A stretch of DNA of 64,000 nt, taken from Pseudozobellia thermophila (GTDB lineage: Bacteria > Bacteroidota > Bacteroidia > Flavobacteriales > Flavobacteriaceae). Of this stretch, positions 18,401-28,071 are shown one piece after another. The position numbers were made by a program, and so were the translations under genes. The notes below the pieces were generated by a model that was not told the DNA's origin, made no database searches, and saw only the letters and a program-made list of their open reading frames with translations. The first letter of the stretch is position 1; each line of letters opens with the position of its first letter. The DNA lies in contig NZ_FQYU01000009.1 of the NCBI RefSeq assembly GCF_900141855.1, forward strand, positions 1 to 64,000. Reading direction: 5' to 3'.

Positions 18401-19160
18401 AAATGGGTTCATAGGCGGTATAGGTAGTGGACAAGTACTTTTTCAACGGATCGAACACCGTGTTAAGCGCCTCGACATACCTGAAGGCAAAGGGAAAATA
18501 ATGGACCGTATCCCCACCTTCAAAAAACACACGGGGCAGGGCGATGAATTTATCGGGAAAAAGATCGTCCTGCCTCTCCCCGTTCGTACGTGGGTTCACC
18601 TTATCCAGGTCGTCGCGGTCGATCAAGAGCTTCCTTAGGGTGAAAATTCGGTCGATTCCCAATTCGTCGCAGCTTTTTCCCAAGCACGACTTCAGGTCGT
18701 TATCGATGCACTCCAAAAACAAGACCACCACCTTATCCTCCAATCCCCCCGGGAGTTCCGATAAGGGTTTGACCTCCTCCTCTTGGTCGTACTCCGCCCC
18801 GCTCGAGAGCAACTCGAAAAGGGCTATATCTTGGTGAAAGCCTTCGTCTTGAAAGGGCGTATAGACCACCCCCTCCGGCAAATTGTAATTGCGGTACTGG
18901 ACCGTGGTACACGAATTGCCTTCAGGACACAATTCTATGAGGTAACCTTCCGAACTGATGCCTAGGCCGCCCGTTATGGTGATGGATGGTTCGTTCCCCG
19001 TTACCGTCTTTATTTCCAGTCCGCAGGCAATTCCCATTCCTATGAGACATGAACGGGTCAACCTCGTTTGCTGATCCAAATAGTTGTGCAATTGGTTGAG
19101 CTGCCCACTGGTAAGCACCTGGTTATCTTCGAAGATGGGATGATTTTTTATAATGCTCAT
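15414..19160 (-). CDS. Large eCIS protein in the tail-fibre (Afp13) position
   Basis: This 1248-residue protein starts MSIIKNHPIFEDNQVLTSG, an N-terminus of a type common in Bacteroidota eCIS loci but without a named function known to me. The middle is large and mixed alpha/beta, with a Cys cluster KCCDPC near residue 830. Residues about 1010-1095 look like a carboxypeptidase-regulatory/transthyretin-like beta-sandwich (GAQVWTNVN ... GGYSL ... ANGFYQGKA). The last 150 residues are helical and may be coiled coil. Position between the second baseplate protein and the tape measure suggests a fibre, receptor-binding or peripheral baseplate part. No trimeric fibre repeats were seen, so the role is inferred from synteny only. 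Confidence 0.75.
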   Translation of the reverse strand: MSIIKNHPIFEDNQVLTSGQLNQLHNYLDQQTRLTRSCLIGMGIACGLEIKTVTGNEPSITITGGLGISSEGYLIELCPEGNSCTTVQYRNYNLPEGVVYTPFQDEGFHQDIALFELLSSGAEYDQEEEVKPLSELPGGLEDKVVVLFLECIDNDLKSCLGKSCDELGIDRIFTLRKLLIDRDDLDKVNPRTNGERQDDLFPDKFIALPRVFFEGGDTVHYFPFAFRYVEALNTVFDPLKKYLSTTYTAYEPILGNVYGENPFETSVIQNVYKEIEEYLGGGLVKFPWLGIQYVYDFFDDLVLAYEEFRECAHDLIWQCCPDMTRFPRHLMLGEVIADPIGPCETDRYRHGFTQPPIYNKQQLLLEKTISLHKRIVLLLEKFSFESLNDPIELPVKATPGGGRKSSLSVQSIPFYYDSKGESSFWPSENLELEWNFSRKHRRCQLFEKEQNALNLSYDNNTMLPEAKTPLSTPLRFKMDRHNFLRIEGHQGKDIHDTVAGLTALKTKANIDFDIKGIYLGDLFPEDDKRVRLPECLYQDLQVDYSIWRGKLLYFLGSFSRLVTGSRFLQRKDTSANMNNYTSAHDTSALYKKLNNVDGLNRSLTKDNWMRVADEVHYKTKEDNKAEWIKKERETATATGTQKASVDDLHAAITECLKAIRNNTPEDLASFEMEPWLEAYRCPLVLFVEYLKLQSGQIPNDTNMTEVNLKIRLIAALQELVRNLFIYPYIDIRIINNALTGRMEQYREQHSFSNFLKNHTGLEHQAGVEQGQTFVLLYQGGYSDSTQEKLMKEAEIWLKDAGKIDVDLGDFFEWNKEVFGTVLADFTLPYKCCDPCVDVGSVEIPLDPLAVPICEIVPTRIVGEKQASIEYEPLEERILHSMYDPEAYRIDLKNTEGKYGQAKLNIRPFPFDEEKEVQTFLYTADTKKVLAASVNSQSAYLVDVFEYAISRVEGSGTEGQSQTVLVDSAEITVIVPIIPRGEAVVGIQGRIYYKDTKGRELPIPGAQVWTNVNKFEIHSQADERGGYSLVNDALVNGSYEVFATANGFYQGKASEVVVKNAMATRDIELIPRIDLKGGIKGLVEHLDLNENSREALLMAKEYENSRNLYKEVIASTILREKENVKTLIATEKTISKFNEEDDIPTEVLNKTYVAQRDALLKELATTKNKVTMANRAAALKVLTNSYMDRLILSEKGDFSAESLAVLKESSSKIGKAGINMKAEMKEWSESKTRVLGEDIVKAITKNFKA

Positions 19161-19171
19161 GATCTTATTTT

Positions 19172-22100
19172 TTAGGTTCCTAAAACGGAATTGTTCAATA
19201 CGATGGCCCCTTCAAGCGATTCTTCTTCATCGCAGCTGTGCAAGGTGCCGGTCGGGTATATGTTTCTACTTGCTGTCAAGGCCTCGATGAACTCGTTGAG
19301 CGCCTTGGAAAGTTCCGGTTTGTTCCATATCGGCCGGTTAATTTCCATAAGCCAAGTTTTATAGGCCTGTTCAAAGTGCTGCATCTGCCCACAGTCTACC
19401 CAACAAACATTGAGCAGTATATGGGCCGGGGTTTCGAGGCGAATGGTTCTTTCGACATACTTTCTAAAATTGATATTTACAAAACGGTCGGCCCAATAGG
19501 GCAGGATGACGGTCGCAATGCACGAATACACATCGCTATGCTGGCAGGTATCGCAATCTTGGTCCAGGTAAATGGGCAGCAACCGGTCTTGTACCCGTTG
19601 CAATTTCGACAACAATTTTACCTCGTAGGCATCCCCTACCTTTTTTACACCTTGAACCCTATACTCCCCTTCGTTGCCTTCCTTTTCCGAATTGATAAGG
19701 ATAATGGTATCGCCCTCGGCCATATCCTTGACCCTGACATCATCGGTTACCAAGGTATTGGACGTAGGCTTGATCTTGGTGATCTCGGCTTGGGTCGCGT
19801 ATCGGATTCTTCCGTTTTCGAACGGGGCTTGCGGTACATCGAATTTGAGGTCCTGCCCCACTTTTAACCTCGATTTGCCCGAAAGGGTATTCACCTTGAC
19901 CACCTTTAGGCTATGGCCGTCGTACGTCCCTCCCTCCACCAAAATAGTGTCACCCGACAATTCGGTCTTGATATTATCCTCGACCAAGACCGTATCGGCC
20001 TGGGCATCCACTTTTACAATTTGGCTGTACCTGTGAAAGACCATCCGGGCACTGCTCCCCTCCAAGGGCACCAAGCTTTTAGGGGCCATGGGAAGAAACA
20101 GGTCCTCGTTGATGCGGGGCCTTAACAGCGTATGCTCTATGAGGTGCATGCCTTCGTGGGCCAGAAAGGTATCCGTAACGAAATCGATCAATTTTTGAAC
20201 GGCCTTTTCATCCTCACCCCCTTTTACGGTTATCGTTTTTCCATCGACGCCCATTATTTGAAAGGCGTGACCGTCGATCAGAACGCCATCGGGTTTGTCC
20301 GTCGGAACGGGTTCCCAAAGCCTTAGTACGGTTTTGCCGCCCTCTTCCGAAATCTCCCGTATCGTATAACGGCCGTTGTTGCTCGAGGAATTTCGTATTT
20401 CGAAGGTATCCCCTTCCAAAAAATGCGCACCGATATCGGAGCTGGCCTTAAGGTATCTTTCCGCTATGTTGATTTCCTGGATGCCGAAGCGCTCCTCCCA
20501 CATGGCCTCCCCGTCTAAAATGGCCGATGGCGGGGCCCCGGTCAATTCAATTTCGATGTAGGGCCCCTTTGCCTGGGCATCGCTGATCGTATACTCCCCA
20601 TCGTTTGCCCCGGAATTCCTGATTTGAAGCGTTGAACCCTCACTGTTCTTTATCTGGTCGGCCAACAGGGCGTTAAAATCCGTACCCGTGCTTTGGCCCA
20701 GCACCTCCCCTTTTTTATTGCGAAGTGCAAAGCGATACGGAGACTGTTCCGCATCGAGGTTGTAATTGCGCCTATCACCGGCGCTCGATACGATTTCCCA
20801 TAATAATTTTCCGATCCGGGCCTCCCCTTTTTTGAGTACCTGCGCTTCGGTCAGGGGCGGGTTTTCGGTTTCTTCGAGTACAACTTCCTCGGTAATGGTA
20901 CCTTCAATGATTTTATGGTCTTCGGTAAAATTGAAGGCTTCGGAATAGAGCGAATAACTGAAGGAATAGGTGGGCAAGTCGGGCATCGCCGGACTGACAT
21001 CGGCCGTCAGTGAATAGGTAAAATAGTTTTTATAGGGACAGGCCAGGTTTTTGCGGTTCGATTCAGGATTATCGAGATGTTCCTTTTTCAGGATTTCGAT
21101 CACTTGCCCGATAGCGGTATCGGCATCGCCGCCGTCGGTATCGGAGGTAAAATCGTTTTTGGCACTCAGGGCCAATACCTGCCCATCGCACCCCAGTTGA
21201 AAGGAAAATTTGCCATCCTCCCCTACCACAATGGTATAATTGCTTCTGTAGAGGCCCACTTGAACGAGTTGCTCCAACAATTCCTTTACGGCGACCTCGG
21301 TCTCCAAATTCCCATTGTGCCTTAGCAAGGGTGTTGCGTCGTCGGCCGCAATGGTAAAGCCCATGGCAGCGGTGTCGATGGAGAAATTCGGACCGAAGTT
21401 TAAACCTTGTATTTCCTTTTCGGCAATTCCCAAGAGAAAGGAAGTCCGTTGTTCTACCCCCGAGACATTATCGACATGCCACGGGCAGCACCACTGTCTG
21501 TAATCGAGCGCCTTTCCCCTCTCGGCACTTATGGCCGGATAGCGGTCTAAAAACTGTAGCTTGTCCTCGATCAGGTCGGCCCCGGCATTTTGCTTGTCGA
21601 TCTTATGGGCCAATAGGGCGTAATCGGTAAAGGTCTCTGCGAACCTGCCCAACAGGTGGTCCAAGAACTTGTTTCTTCTTTCAATGTACACTTTCTCGCT
21701 TTCCACTATTTTTTCAAGGCTTGCCAAATGCCCCGCCCGGTCCCTGTACAAGGGGACCCCGTTGGGGATAACATCGTAAAGGGGTTTTGAAAAATAGGTG
21801 CGGTCTATGTTGTATTCGCCAAACTCATTTTTTTCGCCGTTCATTGAAAAGAGATCCTTTACCCCATTGAGTTGGGCCAGCTCATTGGCGATCAGTTGAT
21901 CGAAGAAGGTCAGGAACCCCTTCAATTGTTTTACCTTTCCTTGCCGTTCCGCTTTTTTTAGGCCATCAAGGGAGGACAGATCGGGGATACCCGAAGTACC
22001 TACCCCATAGATATCGGGAAACTCTTCCTGTATCGAAACGTAATTTTCTAGGTCTTTGAACTCTCCCACCGGCGGGTCGATATCCATTTTTGGATAGCGA

Positions 22101-23890
22101 ATCTTCTGGGGCCTTTCGGCTTCCTCGAGTTCGTTCAAGAGACTTATAACCTCCCCGTCATTGGCCAAAAAGGGCAATTGGTCTTTGTAATAGGTGATTT
22201 TCGACTTATCCCGGCTCAGCCTCGGCACGTAGTTGTGCTCCCAGGCCAGTTCGAGGCACCATTTGACACTTCTTTCGGGTATGGCATCGTCGTTGTCCCG
22301 GGGTTTATTGGCTATTTGGATATGGCGGACGGACTTGACACCGGGCACATCCATAATGATCCGGATCAAATCGGAAACGCGGATTACCTTGGTCAGTTGT
22401 GCCGCTTCCAATTCCTTTTCATCGATAAACCCGTGCTTCAACCTGGGTCCCTCAAAAATTTCATCAACGGTTCTGCATAAGTTTTCATCCATTCTTCCGA
22501 CAAACAAGAGGGTCCCCTCGGCAAAGGTATCGGCCTTGATTTCCTCCATCACATAGATGTCGGTAAAGTCCGGGTTAAGTTCGTTCTTCCTTATGCAGCT
22601 GACGGTGTATTCGCCAGCGATGCCGTCATCGCCGGAAATGGATACCGTATCCTCGCTACCCACGTCTTCCTTTAGAGGGGAGCCGACGGTCACCTTTTTT
22701 TCTCCCTTGTCAATGGCCTGAACGGTATAGGTATTCTTTAACCCGCATTTGTCCATCATTTCCTCAAGGGTATAGAAATACACCGTAGGCGACAAAAAAT
22801 TGGAGATGGCATAGAACAGGGCCGCTTCGGTCTCCTCCACATCGGCCTGGTTGTCCAGTTCAATATCGGCGCAGACCAGGATTTCTTCGACCTTGAGGGC
22901 ATTCACCCGAAAAAAATCGTCGCACAAATTGCGGTTTTGATGCAGTTTGGCCTTGACTTCCCCAACAACTTGGTGGACGATCCCGATTTTTTCGATATAC
23001 TTTACGATCAGTCCCTCATTGGGATCGTAGAGAAAAGCGTTGAGCGCTGCCGTCAGGTCTTCCAAGTGGGGTATAGGCTTTGAGTTGGGCGCCAATGAAA
23101 GTACCACCCGCTTGTCGTTGGCCACTTGGTAGTTCAGGCCGTAACCATCGGCTATCTCCAAAACCTTGAGGTCTACGGAACCCACCCCATTGCGCACCGC
23201 ATCGTAGTCGGACCAGTCGATGGGGTCGTCCCAGCTGGGAAAGGTAATTACGGCGGCGATTTTCAGGCCTTGCAAAACCTTTAGGTCCTGAAATTCGTAG
23301 AGTACAAAGTTGCCCGCAATGCTATTCTCGTTAAGGTCGCCATAGGTGGTGTTCTTGTCGAATTCGAGTAGAACGTCATAGAGCGTCTTAACGTAAAAGC
23401 CCTCCTGCTTGGTCAGCCCGGGAACCGGGGAAAGTCTTAATTCGCTTCTTTTTCGATCGACGTAAATTTTATGTTCCGCATCGGGAGACTTTGCGATCCA
23501 TGCATTCCTAACGCCGTAATACTGGGGTTCTTCCCCGCTCTCGTCCACTACCTCGACATCGATCATCACCTCCCTAAAGTCGTTAAAGGTCACGGGACAA
23601 ACAGGGAGTATCTCCTTGGCGGTGTAGAAATTTTTTATGTCGTAGTAACTTGGGTCTCCCAGTTTTTGGGCAAGGATATCCTTGATGTCATAATCGATTC
23701 GGTATCCGATATCCGTCAGTACGTAACCAAGTGCCTCGAGGATGGTCACCCCCGGGTCGTGGGTGTTGTAGTCCGTCCATAATTTCCCCGCCAGCTCCTG
23801 AATATGGCGTATGCCCAATTCGCGCAGGGTCTCGTACTGCATGCTCTTTAAGGCAGGTAATTGTTTTGATATGGTTTGCGATTCGCTCAT
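19172..23890 (-). CDS. eCIS baseplate wedge protein (Afp12-like), expanded
   Basis: This 1572-residue protein opens with a conserved block including LWTDYNTHDPGVTILE (about 38-53), diagnostic of the Afp12/gp7-like baseplate component. The C-terminus holds another conserved block ending near CWVDCGQMQHFEQAYKTW. Between them are at least five short beta modules with a shared pattern (GDT.x.I......G.Y.V): near residues 420, 1090, 1160, 1313 and 1397. These probably decorate the baseplate. The gene follows the gp6-like gene after 13 bp and precedes the fibre-position gene by 11 bp. It is longer than simple Afp12 proteins. Confidence 0.87.
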   Translation of the reverse strand: MSESQTISKQLPALKSMQYETLRELGIRHIQELAGKLWTDYNTHDPGVTILEALGYVLTDIGYRIDYDIKDILAQKLGDPSYYDIKNFYTAKEILPVCPVTFNDFREVMIDVEVVDESGEEPQYYGVRNAWIAKSPDAEHKIYVDRKRSELRLSPVPGLTKQEGFYVKTLYDVLLEFDKNTTYGDLNENSIAGNFVLYEFQDLKVLQGLKIAAVITFPSWDDPIDWSDYDAVRNGVGSVDLKVLEIADGYGLNYQVANDKRVVLSLAPNSKPIPHLEDLTAALNAFLYDPNEGLIVKYIEKIGIVHQVVGEVKAKLHQNRNLCDDFFRVNALKVEEILVCADIELDNQADVEETEAALFYAISNFLSPTVYFYTLEEMMDKCGLKNTYTVQAIDKGEKKVTVGSPLKEDVGSEDTVSISGDDGIAGEYTVSCIRKNELNPDFTDIYVMEEIKADTFAEGTLLFVGRMDENLCRTVDEIFEGPRLKHGFIDEKELEAAQLTKVIRVSDLIRIIMDVPGVKSVRHIQIANKPRDNDDAIPERSVKWCLELAWEHNYVPRLSRDKSKITYYKDQLPFLANDGEVISLLNELEEAERPQKIRYPKMDIDPPVGEFKDLENYVSIQEEFPDIYGVGTSGIPDLSSLDGLKKAERQGKVKQLKGFLTFFDQLIANELAQLNGVKDLFSMNGEKNEFGEYNIDRTYFSKPLYDVIPNGVPLYRDRAGHLASLEKIVESEKVYIERRNKFLDHLLGRFAETFTDYALLAHKIDKQNAGADLIEDKLQFLDRYPAISAERGKALDYRQWCCPWHVDNVSGVEQRTSFLLGIAEKEIQGLNFGPNFSIDTAAMGFTIAADDATPLLRHNGNLETEVAVKELLEQLVQVGLYRSNYTIVVGEDGKFSFQLGCDGQVLALSAKNDFTSDTDGGDADTAIGQVIEILKKEHLDNPESNRKNLACPYKNYFTYSLTADVSPAMPDLPTYSFSYSLYSEAFNFTEDHKIIEGTITEEVVLEETENPPLTEAQVLKKGEARIGKLLWEIVSSAGDRRNYNLDAEQSPYRFALRNKKGEVLGQSTGTDFNALLADQIKNSEGSTLQIRNSGANDGEYTISDAQAKGPYIEIELTGAPPSAILDGEAMWEERFGIQEINIAERYLKASSDIGAHFLEGDTFEIRNSSSNNGRYTIREISEEGGKTVLRLWEPVPTDKPDGVLIDGHAFQIMGVDGKTITVKGGEDEKAVQKLIDFVTDTFLAHEGMHLIEHTLLRPRINEDLFLPMAPKSLVPLEGSSARMVFHRYSQIVKVDAQADTVLVEDNIKTELSGDTILVEGGTYDGHSLKVVKVNTLSGKSRLKVGQDLKFDVPQAPFENGRIRYATQAEITKIKPTSNTLVTDDVRVKDMAEGDTIILINSEKEGNEGEYRVQGVKKVGDAYEVKLLSKLQRVQDRLLPIYLDQDCDTCQHSDVYSCIATVILPYWADRFVNINFRKYVERTIRLETPAHILLNVCWVDCGQMQHFEQAYKTWLMEINRPIWNKPELSKALNEFIEALTASRNIYPTGTLHSCDEEESLEGAIVLNNSVLGT

Positions 23891-23903
23891 TCCGGCTTTG
23901 GTT

Positions 23904-26900
23904 TTAGCATTTATCGGTTACGGTCAGTTGTTTGGTACTATGGATGACATTGTCTTCACATTGGCATTGGTCGGAGGCATTGGCGGCGATCTCCCTTATC
24001 GTATGCCCATCGGCCGAGCCGATGATGGAGACCGAGGTGAGGGCAATGGCCTCATCGACGTCCTTACCGGGGTTGTTATCGGGATCTTCCCTTACGATAT
24101 GGTACATTTTAAAGCAGGTCACATAATCGACATAAGACCTTTCCTCTACGAAATTCAGGATGACGGACTTATGGATTTTTCCCCCAAAGACGATATCGGA
24201 AGCGCAACTGGAAGCCCAAGGCGATAAAAAGTGCTTGATTTCCCCTTGCAGTTTTGAAATGTGGTACCCCACATCGATCCCGTGATGGAACTTGACCTGA
24301 AAATCGACCTTGATCTCTTCGTAGAGGGGATTCTTTATATGGATCATCGCACAGGGCGGCTTGATCGTATCGATAAACGAAGCGATCTCGGTCAATTGGT
24401 CGAGGCTGGCCCTCGGCCTTAAAGGGTCTACCGCATTTTTATTTTGCACATTGGCCACGATAACCAAGGTTACATGCCCGGGCCTGGTTTCGCTATAATT
24501 CGTCAGGCTTCCGTCAAAAAGGGTGTGGTTAATGCATTTGACCTTATATACTTTCGGGAACTTCTCCAAGATCAAATGCTCATAGTCCCATATGGCAATG
24601 GCCCTGTTCTTATGCCTTAACCTTTCGCTTACCCGGGTATAGAAGGCTTTTTCCTTTTCCGGGGGCCTACCCTCGGAAGAGGCGTACGGTTGCTCCAACT
24701 TCTTGATGGCCGCATCGGCGTTCACCAGCTTGGCGATGGTCTCTTTCGGCAGTGCGTTCTCCAAGAACTTGGGATCGTTACCGGCATCGGCAAAGGAGGC
24801 GCTAATGGCCTGTGCCCTGATGGCCACGATATCGCAAACGGCATCCGAATCCTTGCCCACACTGGCCTTTAGCCAATAACGATCGGGAGGCATTCTGCTG
24901 TTCCCCAACGCTATGCCCCGGGGAATGTCAAATTTTACGATCCCCGAAGTGAGCAGGCCATTGGTGCCATCGCCCAGCAGCATACCCGCATCGAAGGGCT
25001 GCCAGGTTTCTTCGGAGAGATAGCTCCATTTCACCTCTTGCTTGGCCTTTTCAGGATTCGCACTCCCCTCGGCCACCTGGATCAGCAGGGCCAGGGTTTG
25101 GGGCGGGTTTAAATTATCCACACCTATGTACAGACTTCCCTCATCGGCCATTTGGGGCAGCAAGGTAGTGGATGCCTTCTTGCGGTCTACTTCGTAATTT
25201 CCAAAGGGTTCCAAATGAAAAAATTGCTCCACCGTATCGGGGCCTTCTTCCCCGGTAGACTTACTGTCGAGCTTAAACGAGACACTGGAGCGGTAGTAGA
25301 GCGAGAGCTCCTCTATTGTCGGCACATAAGGCGGGTTCGGCAGGGTCCACTCGTCACTTCCCTGCGCGATGGCAAAGGCCTTGGCATCCGCGGTTTTCAC
25401 AGCTCTTAAGATGTTGGGGTCCGTAGCCTCCCCTCCCTTGTCAGAATCGTTGGCCATGTTGATGGCGTGGTAGGCGTAGGCATTTTGAAATTCGCTATGT
25501 CCAAAATCCCTACCCTTCAAGGAAAGGCGCATAAAGCCTTTTGGCAAAGAGGCCTGGTAGGCTTCGAAATCCCCGATTCCCACATGGCGGGGAAGGTTCT
25601 TTAAGCTGTCGCCTTCCTCCTCGATCTTGCTAGGGGCCTCTGCCGAGGGCAGTGGTGTACCATCGGCAATGGCCTTCCCTTCCAAATCGGTAAAGAGCGG
25701 CCGGTCATCGGCAATTTCGACCCACTTCTTTTTACTGAGTACTTCAATTTTGGTCTTGAACCCCGTATTGTCCCTGTCGTCGGTGGTATTTGCCACGTGA
25801 TAGTGTTTGTAGTGTCCGCTAAACCCCGAGGAGTTTTGGGGCAGGTCGACCCATTGGAATTTTAGGGCGAGGTAGTCCAGCTTCTTTTGGAAGACCTCGG
25901 TGGAGCCTATGTAGAATTTACTCCCCAAATGAGGCTGGCTACCGAAAATCGGCATCGGTTTGGTGGGATCGAGCCTCCCGTTGTCGTTTTGGACGATAAT
26001 GTTTCGGATTCCGGGACTATCGTTGGTCCCTGAGTCGACCTCAACGGCGAGTTCCGCATGGCTCACGCCGGCATTCTTAAGCGTTTTATAGAGCGATGCA
26101 TCATCGGGACCATCTTCCACCAACACCTTTAAGACCGGCCACTGCGTTTTTATATGTTCTTGGAGCACCTCGTTGTCGTAGGCGACCACTGCCGGTTGAT
26201 CGGCTTCCAGGCGGGCAACAATCCTTATCTTCCACCCCGCTTCACCCACCTTTTTCAAAAGCAGTTCCTCAAGGCCTTTTTTGGGATACAATTTCTTTAT
26301 GTATGCCGCATTTTTTTTGGATAGGGATTGGTAATAGAACAGGGGAGCATCGACATCGTCGACAATTTTCGCTTCGAGCCATTCCTCCTCCCCCGAGAGC
26401 AGGATCCTTACCCGGTCTTTAATGTACTGGGCCACCTTGGTCTTGGTCGACCTTAGGTTGAGCGACAGGGTAAGCTCTATTTTTCGTTCCCCTTCCGCCA
26501 AATAAAGTATCGGACTGGCGATGGCGAAGCCTACCTGGGTTTGTTGCCTGTCGGCTATTTTGGTACCGGATGCATTGCCTTCGTCGATTACAAAATCGGG
26601 GCGTCCGAAAACGCGCCAGTCCTGCTCTTCGGTCTCTATTTCCTGCCCCAGCCCATCGGCGGAATCCGCTATCGGGGAACGGTACATCCTATGATCCGTT
26701 CTTGGCAAACCGGCCTGCCCGCGCCATATATCGTGCATGTTGACAAAAAGGGCCTTCAACTCGGCCACTTGGGCCTTGTTGATTACGGTATCCTCGTTGA
26801 GTTTGTACCTAACCTCCACCCCGGTATTGTCCTTACCGGCCTTGAGTTCGGTACCGGCCTTTAGCAAATGGCTATCGATATGCTTGGCCAATTCGAACAA

Positions 26901-27335
26901 GACCGAAACCTTGTCGGGTTCGGCCGGCTTTTCCCTTAATCGCAAGACCTCCTTGTAGTAATAATCGAGGTGTCTTTCGGTAATCGTATTCATGTCATCC
27001 TGAACCACCCTGAACATATAGAGAAAACCGAAGAACAGGGCTTCGTGGGGCCTGGTGACCTGATTGAGCTTTAATTGTGCCAAATAATCCTCCAAGGAAA
27101 AACTCTTCCATTCCTCAACGGTTATCGCAAAGAAATCTTCCCAATGCGAATCGATTTGGTCCTTATCGTCAAAAAAATTGATCTCTTGCGCAAAACGCTG
27201 CACAAAGGCCCATAGGTCTTTCATGCTCCGTTCGTCAACGGCCACATAAGAGGGCAGCAGGGTATTCAACGTACGTTGTTGCTGGCTGGTACCGTCCCTT
27301 CTTAAAGGGTTGTTATGAAGACAGTTTTTGCTCAT
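23904..27335 (-). CDS. eCIS baseplate protein J/gp6-like wedge (Afp11-like)
   Basis: This 1143-residue protein has the N-terminal block NPLRRDGTSQQQRTLNTL and a C-terminal part (ERLRHKNRAIAIWDYEHLIL ... VTLVIVANVQ) like the baseplate J/gp6 family, with RHKNRA as the common core of such wedge proteins. In contractile tails this component forms the inner baseplate ring with Afp12. Its ATG overlaps the stop of the gp25 gene by 4 bases (ATGA). It is followed by the Afp12-like gene after 13 bp. Confidence 0.88.
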   Translation of the reverse strand: MSKNCLHNNPLRRDGTSQQQRTLNTLLPSYVAVDERSMKDLWAFVQRFAQEINFFDDKDQIDSHWEDFFAITVEEWKSFSLEDYLAQLKLNQVTRPHEALFFGFLYMFRVVQDDMNTITERHLDYYYKEVLRLREKPAEPDKVSVLFELAKHIDSHLLKAGTELKAGKDNTGVEVRYKLNEDTVINKAQVAELKALFVNMHDIWRGQAGLPRTDHRMYRSPIADSADGLGQEIETEEQDWRVFGRPDFVIDEGNASGTKIADRQQTQVGFAIASPILYLAEGERKIELTLSLNLRSTKTKVAQYIKDRVRILLSGEEEWLEAKIVDDVDAPLFYYQSLSKKNAAYIKKLYPKKGLEELLLKKVGEAGWKIRIVARLEADQPAVVAYDNEVLQEHIKTQWPVLKVLVEDGPDDASLYKTLKNAGVSHAELAVEVDSGTNDSPGIRNIIVQNDNGRLDPTKPMPIFGSQPHLGSKFYIGSTEVFQKKLDYLALKFQWVDLPQNSSGFSGHYKHYHVANTTDDRDNTGFKTKIEVLSKKKWVEIADDRPLFTDLEGKAIADGTPLPSAEAPSKIEEEGDSLKNLPRHVGIGDFEAYQASLPKGFMRLSLKGRDFGHSEFQNAYAYHAINMANDSDKGGEATDPNILRAVKTADAKAFAIAQGSDEWTLPNPPYVPTIEELSLYYRSSVSFKLDSKSTGEEGPDTVEQFFHLEPFGNYEVDRKKASTTLLPQMADEGSLYIGVDNLNPPQTLALLIQVAEGSANPEKAKQEVKWSYLSEETWQPFDAGMLLGDGTNGLLTSGIVKFDIPRGIALGNSRMPPDRYWLKASVGKDSDAVCDIVAIRAQAISASFADAGNDPKFLENALPKETIAKLVNADAAIKKLEQPYASSEGRPPEKEKAFYTRVSERLRHKNRAIAIWDYEHLILEKFPKVYKVKCINHTLFDGSLTNYSETRPGHVTLVIVANVQNKNAVDPLRPRASLDQLTEIASFIDTIKPPCAMIHIKNPLYEEIKVDFQVKFHHGIDVGYHISKLQGEIKHFLSPWASSCASDIVFGGKIHKSVILNFVEERSYVDYVTCFKMYHIVREDPDNNPGKDVDEAIALTSVSIIGSADGHTIREIAANASDQCQCEDNVIHSTKQLTVTDKC

Positions 27336-27766
27336 TCCAAGATATTTGTTCCTTCGTTCAGATAGAATGGGAAGACCAGGTTAGATCGGGTGTTGCTGGA
27401 AATAATGGTATAATCGATGGTGACTTTCAGGGTTCCGTTAAGGGATTGCTGCAGGGCCTCGACCTTATCGACAAAAACCCTGGGTTCGTGTACCAAAATG
27501 GCCTTTTTGATCTCTTCGGAAATGTAGGTGGCCGTATTGGCGTCGAGCGGCTCAAAGATGAGGGTGCGTACACTGGTACCATAGCCGGGGCGCAACAACC
27601 TGCTGCCCCTGATGGTGGTCAACAGAATGATAAGGCTTTCCTTTACATCTTGTTCGTGCTGTACCAGGGCGACCCCATTGTTGCCGCGGGCAAAGGTGAC
27701 GGGGAATTTCCATCCCCTCCCCAAGAAGCCTTTGTTATCTATTCTTTCGTTTTCTTCCTTTGCCAT
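27332..27766 (-). CDS. Baseplate protein gp25 (GPW/gp25 family, Afp9-like)
   Basis: This 144-residue protein shows the gp25 pattern: GWKFPVTF, the EQDVKESL helix, LLTTIRGSRLLRPGYGT and the YISEEIKKAI helix. gp25 binds the gp6/gp7 wedge and nucleates sheath polymerisation. It lies 3 bp after the PAAR gene and overlaps the next baseplate gene by 4 bp. In Afp the gp25 gene precedes the PAAR gene; here the order is reversed. Confidence 0.95.
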   Translation of the reverse strand: MAKEENERIDNKGFLGRGWKFPVTFARGNNGVALVQHEQDVKESLIILLTTIRGSRLLRPGYGTSVRTLIFEPLDANTATYISEEIKKAILVHEPRVFVDKVEALQQSLNGTLKVTIDYTIISSNTRSNLVFPFYLNEGTNILE

Positions 27767-27769
27767 GAC

Positions 27770-28060
27770 CTATCCTATTAGAACTGTAAATTCGCCCAAG
27801 ATTATGCTTCCGCCGTGCGAGGTCGAATCTCCCAACCTTGCGGCCGGCATGCCTCCTATCATCACCGTACTTGAACCGGCAATGATGGTATCGGGCGGTC
27901 CGGTACAGGTAGCCATATCGCCCACCCGGGCGGCCGGCATCCCCCCTATAAGTACCGTGGCCTCGCCCGCCGGCAAGATCGGGCCGCCTACGTGCGGTAC
28001 CGTACCCGTTACCATGGGACAAACATGCATATCGTTTACTCTTGCGGCCGGTGCTCCCAT
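27770..28060 (-). CDS. PAAR-domain spike tip (Afp10-like)
   Basis: This 96-residue protein is a bare PAAR domain: MGAPAARVNDMHVCPM at the start and repeated GGMPAARVGD / GGMPAARLGD turns, with His and Cys residues suited to hold the metal ion at the tip. It would cap the VgrG spike and pierce the target membrane. It has no fused effector. It follows the spike gene after 11 bp. Confidence 0.96.
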   Translation of the reverse strand: MGAPAARVNDMHVCPMVTGTVPHVGGPILPAGEATVLIGGMPAARVGDMATCTGPPDTIIAGSSTVMIGGMPAARLGDSTSHGGSIILGEFTVLIG

Positions 28061-28071
28061 TTTTCTGTTTT

